Positions 16,183-19,890 of a DNA stretch of 19,890 bases are shown piece after piece. Position numbers and translations under genes: made by a program. Every line of letters starts with the position of its first letter. Positions within the stretch are counted from its first letter, which is position 1. Under the pieces are notes generated by a model. That model saw only the letters and a list, made by a program, of their open reading frames with translations, ran no database searches and was not told the origin of the DNA. The DNA is from Acidobacteriota bacterium (GTDB lineage Bacteria > Acidobacteriota > HRBIN11), in NCBI GenBank assembly GCA_030550225.1, contig JAUQPV010000018.1, forward strand, positions 1-19,890, given 5' to 3'.

Positions 16183-18000
16183 ATGACCGATGACCTGGCC
16201 TCGGAAGTCGAAGCCCTGATGGAACTCGGGGACCTCGCTTCGGCTCGCGCCCGGGCCGCCGCCTGGCGACCCGAGGACGCTGACGCCGAAACGTGTGCCC
16301 GATGGGGCGAACGGTTGGAACGCCTCGGCATGGTCCGGGAAGCCTTGCAGGCTTATCACCACGCCGTCCGCCAGTCGCCCCGTCCTGAATGGCACGTCCG
16401 TCTGGCCGAGCTGTACCTCGACCTGGGCAAGTGGTCCGCCGCCGAAGAACACCTTCAGGCAGCCGTCGAGGCCGGCACGACAGACCCCGACGTGTTCCTC
16501 CGACTCGGTGAAATCCTCGAAGATCGGGAAGCCCTCGACGCCGCCCGTCAGGTCTACCAGACCGGTCTCGAACGAACCCAACATCCCGAGATGCGGACCC
16601 GTCTGAAGCGTCTGCCGGCCCTCCCGACAGCGCCTGACGCCGTCTTCGGCCGTCGCCCCACGGAAGCTGACGTCGCTCTCTTCGCCCAGTACTTCCAAGG
16701 CCGGGAAGGCGTTTACGCCCGCCAGTGGGTCGACCGCCAGGGTCGCGTCGGCTACCAGCCCGTCCACGAACCCCTGACCCTCCGGGTCCTCCGCCAGCAC
16801 CTGGACGGTGACCTCACGTGCGGCGTCTATCCCGTCCGTCTTGATGGGACCGTCTTCTTCGCCGTCTGGGACGTGGATATCAACCGGAACGTCCTCGAAA
16901 AATACATCCGCCGGCCCGACCGTCTGACCGAATTCGCCCGGTCCGCTCACGAGACGGCCGTCCGTATCGCCGCCCGATGCCGGACCCTGGGCCTGGCGCC
17001 CCTCCTGGAAGACAGCGGCTTTAAGGGTCGCCACGTCTGGGTCTTCTTCAACGCCCCCGTCGAGGCCCGCATCGTCCGAGCCGTCGCCGAACGTATCGCC
17101 CGCTTAGAGGCTGTCCCGTCTGAACTCCACGTGGACGTCTTCCCCCGGCAGGATACCGTCGAACCCGGCCAGCTCGGCAACCTCATCAAGCTCCCCCTCG
17201 GCGTCCACCGTCGCACAGGCCGCCGATGCCTGTTCCTCGACCCCGAGGGCCACGCCCTCCCGGACCCCTTCCGAGCCCTCGCCGAGACGCCCCGCCTCCC
17301 GCCGGATGTCCTCCTCCGAGCCGCCGAGCAGTTGACGACCCTGCCGCCCCCTGTCCCACCGGGACCTCCTGAAGAGCAAGAGGCTCGTCAACTCCAGGAA
17401 GCCCTGACTCCGCCCTACAATCCCGAGGCCGACCCCGAGTTCCAGACGATCGTCACCTGTTGCCCCGTCTTGGGGGCTCTCGTCCAAAAAGCTCGGACCG
17501 ACCATATGCTGACCTACGACGAACAGCTCGTCCTCGTCCATACCCTGGGCTACCTCACCCACGGCGTCGAGATCGTCAACGCGATCCTGCGTACTTGTAT
17601 CAACGTCTACCCCCAGCTTCTCCTGAAGAGTCCCCTGCGGGGTAACCCCATGAGCTGTCCGAAAATCCGTCAGCGCATCCCCCACGTGACCCGTCGCATT
17701 CCCTGTCACTGCCCCGAGCAGACCGAGCTGGGCTACCCGACGCCCGTCCTCTTCCTTCGCATGAGAGACTCGACGCCGGCCAACGCCTGGGAGCAGGTCG
17801 AAGTCCAGGCTATGGCCGAGACGCTCCTCCGGATGGAGCAAGAACGCCGCCGCCTGGCGGCCCAGATGGAAGACCTCCGTCAACGCCTGCTGGACCGAAT
17901 GCGCCAAAACGGCCAGGATGTCCTCGAAACGCCCTACGGCCGGGTCCGCCGAACGCAAAGCGCCGACGGCGCCGAGTACCTGGACATCGAGACGGGCTGA
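16183..18000 (+). CDS. CRISPR-associated primase-polymerase (TPR + AEP primase + Cys-rich C-terminal region)
   Basis: This 605-residue protein combines TPR-like helical repeats (about 5-140; e.g. ALQAYHHAVRQSP, WHVRLAELYLDLGKWSAAEEHL as landmarks) with an archaeo-eukaryotic primase (AEP) domain (about 160-365). The AEP motifs are visible: motif I VWDVDI with D230 and D232, motif II GFKGRHVW with H284, and motif III LHVDVF with D318, followed by NLIKLPLGVHR (333-343). The third part has spaced cysteines (C426/C427, C472, C492, C508, C510; LTYDEQLVLVHTLGYL between them). This resembles the PriCT/Fe-S-like region of TOTE-type and CRISPR-associated primases. A coiled coil (about 540-575) ends the protein. 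In cas loci such enzymes have been called CAPP and linked to spacer acquisition, where they can synthesise primers or DNA. Position between cas6 and cas1 supports this. GGAGG stands 6 nt before the ATG at 16183. Confidence 0.88.
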   Translation: MTDDLASEVEALMELGDLASARARAAAWRPEDADAETCARWGERLERLGMVREALQAYHHAVRQSPRPEWHVRLAELYLDLGKWSAAEEHLQAAVEAGTTDPDVFLRLGEILEDREALDAARQVYQTGLERTQHPEMRTRLKRLPALPTAPDAVFGRRPTEADVALFAQYFQGREGVYARQWVDRQGRVGYQPVHEPLTLRVLRQHLDGDLTCGVYPVRLDGTVFFAVWDVDINRNVLEKYIRRPDRLTEFARSAHETAVRIAARCRTLGLAPLLEDSGFKGRHVWVFFNAPVEARIVRAVAERIARLEAVPSELHVDVFPRQDTVEPGQLGNLIKLPLGVHRRTGRRCLFLDPEGHALPDPFRALAETPRLPPDVLLRAAEQLTTLPPPVPPGPPEEQEARQLQEALTPPYNPEADPEFQTIVTCCPVLGALVQKARTDHMLTYDEQLVLVHTLGYLTHGVEIVNAILRTCINVYPQLLLKSPLRGNPMSCPKIRQRIPHVTRRIPCHCPEQTELGYPTPVLFLRMRDSTPANAWEQVEVQAMAETLLRMEQERRRLAAQMEDLRQRLLDRMRQNGQDVLETPYGRVRRTQSADGAEYLDIETG

Positions 18001-18029
18001 CGTTTCGATGTCTGGTCTTCAGTATCCCG

Positions 18030-18079
18030 ACGGCCCATCTGCCGAACTGCCGAATTCCCGAACGGCTGGTGATTCAGCC
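18030..18079. repeat. octads and shared leader before cas1
   Basis: CTGCCGAA/TTCCCGAA octads fill 18037-18062 and are followed by CGAACGGCTGG and then GCC immediately before the cas1 ATG. The same order, CTGCCGAACGGCTGG and then GGCC, precedes the cas6 start (15033-15062). The two cas genes therefore have related translation leaders without an obvious Shine-Dalgarno sequence. Confidence 0.55.
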
Positions 18080-19132
18080 ATGCGCGTCGCCTACGTTACC
18101 GAACAAGGCGCCTTGGTCTACAAAAAGGGCCGCCGTCTCGGCGTCGCCCGCCATCGGGAGACTATCGCCACCCTGCGCCTGGCCCACCTCGACCAGCTCA
18201 TCCTCTGGGGCCACATCCGGGTCACGCCGGGTGCCCTGGCCGTCCTGATGGACCGCGGCATCGACACCGTCTTCGTGAGCGTCCACGGCCGCTTCCGGGG
18301 CCGCCTCGTCGGTCCCGCCTCCAAGAACATCCTCCTCCGATGGGCTCAGTTCCAACGTGCCCAGCAGACGGCCTTCGCCCTCGACGTCGCCCGCACCATC
18401 GTGGCCGTCAAAATTCACAACGCCCGGACCCTCCTCCGGCACCGCCTCCGCCACCGGCCGGAACATCCGGCCCTGACCGAGGCCCTCGCTCAGCTTCGGG
18501 CCATCGGCCACGCTGTCCCCCGCACCGATGACCTCGACCGCCTCCGGGGCCTCGAAGGCGAGGCCGCCGCCGTCTACTTCCGCGCCCTGGGTGACTCCCT
18601 GGACGACCCCTTCTTCCGCTTCGAACGCCGGACTCGCCGTCCCCCCGAAGACCCCACGAACGCCCTCCTGAGCCTCCTGTACACGCTCCTCCTGACGGCC
18701 GTCCTCCACGCCTGCCACGTCGTCGGCCTCGACCCCTACCTGGGCCTCTTCCATCAGATGGGCTACGGCAAGCCGGCTCTCGCCTTGGACCTCATGGAAG
18801 AGTTCCGCCCCGTCCTGGCCGATGCCCTGGCCCTCCGTCTCATCGAACGCCGGACCGTCCGGCCCGACGACTTCCGGCAACCCGCGGCGACAGAGACCGA
18901 GTCGACGACGGCCTCTTCCCCAGACGCCCCGCCGGCGCCCCGACCGGTCTATCTGACTCCCGACGGCCTCAGGAAAGTCATCCAACTCTGGGAAGCCCGC
19001 CTGCAGGACGACATCATCGATCCCCTGACGGGCCATACCCTGACTTGGCGGGACCTCATCCTCGAACAGGCCCGCCGCATGGCCCGAGCCTTCCGAGACG
19101 AGGTCCCCTACGCACCCTTCCGATGGTCATGA
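18080..19132 (+). CDS. cas1: CRISPR-associated endonuclease Cas1
   Basis: Cas1 is the integrase that, with Cas2, inserts new spacers into the CRISPR array. This 350-residue protein has the N-terminal beta-domain (1-75) and the helical catalytic domain. Metal-binding residues are E161 (GLEGEAAAVYF), H225 (LGLFHQMGYGKPALALDLMEEFRP; landmarks LFHQ and DLMEEF), D237 and E240. All expected catalytic positions are filled, so it should be active. Residues about 266-288 are a Pro/Ala/Thr/Ser-rich linker inserted between the catalytic core and the C-terminal helices (YLTPDGLRKVIQLWE onwards), longer than usual. The ATG at 18080 is set by homology of the N-terminus; there is no strong ribosome binding site. 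An earlier frame to 17918 overlaps the primase gene and is not used. Confidence 0.96.
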   Translation: MRVAYVTEQGALVYKKGRRLGVARHRETIATLRLAHLDQLILWGHIRVTPGALAVLMDRGIDTVFVSVHGRFRGRLVGPASKNILLRWAQFQRAQQTAFALDVARTIVAVKIHNARTLLRHRLRHRPEHPALTEALAQLRAIGHAVPRTDDLDRLRGLEGEAAAVYFRALGDSLDDPFFRFERRTRRPPEDPTNALLSLLYTLLLTAVLHACHVVGLDPYLGLFHQMGYGKPALALDLMEEFRPVLADALALRLIERRTVRPDDFRQPAATETESTTASSPDAPPAPRPVYLTPDGLRKVIQLWEARLQDDIIDPLTGHTLTWRDLILEQARRMARAFRDEVPYAPFRWS

Positions 19133-19138
19133 ACAATA

Positions 19139-19312
19139 GGTCCCGGGTCTCAGGTCCCAGGTCCCGGGAAGGGGTCAAGGAATGGATGAGCTCGGGGCTC
19201 ATGGGCCCATGAGCGGATATGAGCCATGCCCTGGTGGGTTTATCTGCCCATTCCCCATCTGCCGACTGCCGATCTGCCCACTTGCCCATCTGCCAAATCC
19301 CCGGATTCCCGA
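19139..19312. repeat. repeat-filled gap between cas1 and cas2
   Basis: The gap starts with GGTCYCR heptads (19139-19170). It continues with an 18-bp perfect palindrome GCTCATGGGCCCATGAGC (19197-19214) and ends with CTGCCGAT/CTGCCCAT-type 7-8 bp units (19247-19300). It is 197 bp long, unusually large for a cas1-cas2 junction. No gene is seen in it. Confidence 0.65.
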
Positions 19313-19329
19313 TTTCCATGAGGGATCTC

Positions 19330-19620
19330 ATGCACGCCACATGGTTCGTCGTCGTCAGCTACGACATCTCCGATGACGGCCGCCGGAATCAGGCCGCCCA
19401 GCTCTTGCTGGATTATGGCGTCCGCGTCCAACGAAGCGTCTACGAATGCCGCCTGGACGTCGACACCTTCGCTCAAATGAAGGCCCGCCTGGAGACCATC
19501 ATCGACTGGGAGACCGACAGTGTCCGCTACTACTTCTTGTGCCGCCGTTGTGAAGACCGCACCGAGACCTCTGGCCAGGGCCGACCCCCGATGGGCGAGC
19601 CGGCCTCCGTCGTCATCTGA
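19330..19620 (+). CDS. cas2: CRISPR-associated protein Cas2
   Basis: Cas2 forms the central dimer of the Cas1-Cas2 integrase complex. This 96-residue protein has the ferredoxin-like pattern of the family: WFVVVSYDISDDGRR with D12 at the conserved acidic position, then GVRVQRSVYECRLD (30-43) and VRYYFLCRRCEDR (65-77). The length is normal. The ATG at 19330 has GAGGG 5-6 nt upstream; an ATG at 19318 would add four residues and overlaps that site. It is the last gene of the visible cas locus. No array follows within the window. Confidence 0.95.
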   Translation: MHATWFVVVSYDISDDGRRNQAAQLLLDYGVRVQRSVYECRLDVDTFAQMKARLETIIDWETDSVRYYFLCRRCEDRTETSGQGRPPMGEPASVVI

Positions 19621-19653
19621 CCGAACCATCCAACACGCAAACCATCTCAAAAA

Positions 19654-19717
19654 CCCTCTCCCGTGGGGGAGGGCAGGGTGAGGGTCCTCATGCCTGGCCC
19701 TTCTCCTGGGGAGAGGT
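19654..19717 (+). repeat. dispersed CCCTCTCC/GGGTGAGGG element, right copy
   Basis: CCCTCTCC with GGGGGAGGG, then GGGTGAGGG, then CCTTCTCC with GGGGAGAGG repeat the structure of 59-124 in the same orientation. Similarity continues faintly for about 30 bp beyond (TTTTG...TTCCGGAA against TTTTG...TTCGGAA). It lies 34 bp after cas2 and could end its transcript. Confidence 0.6.
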
Positions 19718-19890
19718 GGATTTTGGAGACTGCTTTCCGGAAGAGACGTCGCCGAGGCCCCGGCCTCCACCCTTTCCTCATTCTCCCTTCTTCATTCCCC
19801 TTGCCCTTTGCTCTTTGCCCTACGCCTTTTTGCAAGAACCCCCTCTCCGGCTTGTAGCAAATACCCCGACTATGGGTTCCATAAAATAAT
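19718..19890. other. right-end non-coding stretch
   Basis: No gene or repeat-spacer array is seen. The pyrimidine-rich part (19765-19830) contains CCTTTGCTCTTTGCCCT-like 7-bp units. The last 40 bp become AT-rich and could be the start of a leader or promoter, but nothing specific supports this. Confidence 0.4.

Noticed and set aside
19621..19890. possible CRISPR array after cas2
   Set aside because: No unit of 24-40 bp is repeated with regular spacers here or elsewhere in the window. The 7-8 bp tandem repeats are contiguous and far too short to be CRISPR repeats.

Overview
The window is GC-rich DNA (roughly two thirds G+C) and looks like the chromosome of an uncultured, possibly thermophilic bacterium. 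Large exported BNR/VPS10-type propeller proteins are common in Acidobacteriota and related phyla, and a primase-polymerase in a cas locus is known from thermophiles such as Marinitoga. Neither fact fixes the taxonomy, so I make no firm assignment. No rRNA, tRNA, transposase or CRISPR array is visible.

Layout: (1) 1-372 is repeat-rich and has no gene. (2) 373-1613, minus strand: a small three-helix membrane protein followed by an ECF-type sigma factor. (3) 2018-5170: a 1050-residue exported Asp-box beta-propeller protein. (4) 5454-7148: urocanate hydratase (hutU), without other hut genes. (5) 7386-8274: an overlapping mntA-hepT toxin-antitoxin pair, bracketed by 47-bp inverted repeats at 7204-7250 and 8575-8622. 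(6) 8668-10350: an ABC-2-like multi-pass membrane protein. (7) 10594-13026: a Lon-family AAA+ protease of the YcbZ/AAA_32 type. (8) 13106-14953: a GspE/PilB-like protein whose Walker A site is destroyed, with an added N-terminal Cys cluster. (9) 15063-19620: a cas locus in the order cas6, TPR-primase-polymerase, cas1, cas2.

The cas locus is the most interesting gene set. It pairs crRNA maturation (Cas6) and spacer acquisition (Cas1, Cas2) with an archaeo-eukaryotic primase (AEP) fused to TPRs and a Cys-rich C-terminal region. This matches what has been called a CRISPR-associated primase-polymerase (CAPP). No interference effector (Cas10, Cas3, Cas9) and no array lies in the window. They may lie downstream of 19890 or elsewhere.

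The second notable layer is between the genes. Almost every intergenic gap holds degenerate tandem repeats with a 7-8 bp unit, in several unrelated unit families. Many are arranged as two facing arms, so the gap can fold into one long hairpin. A separate family of GTCAT-centred palindromes (REP-like) and a dispersed CCCTCTCC/GGGTGAGGG element are also present. The cas genes are separated by 77-197 bp of such repeat DNA instead of overlapping as is usual in cas operons.
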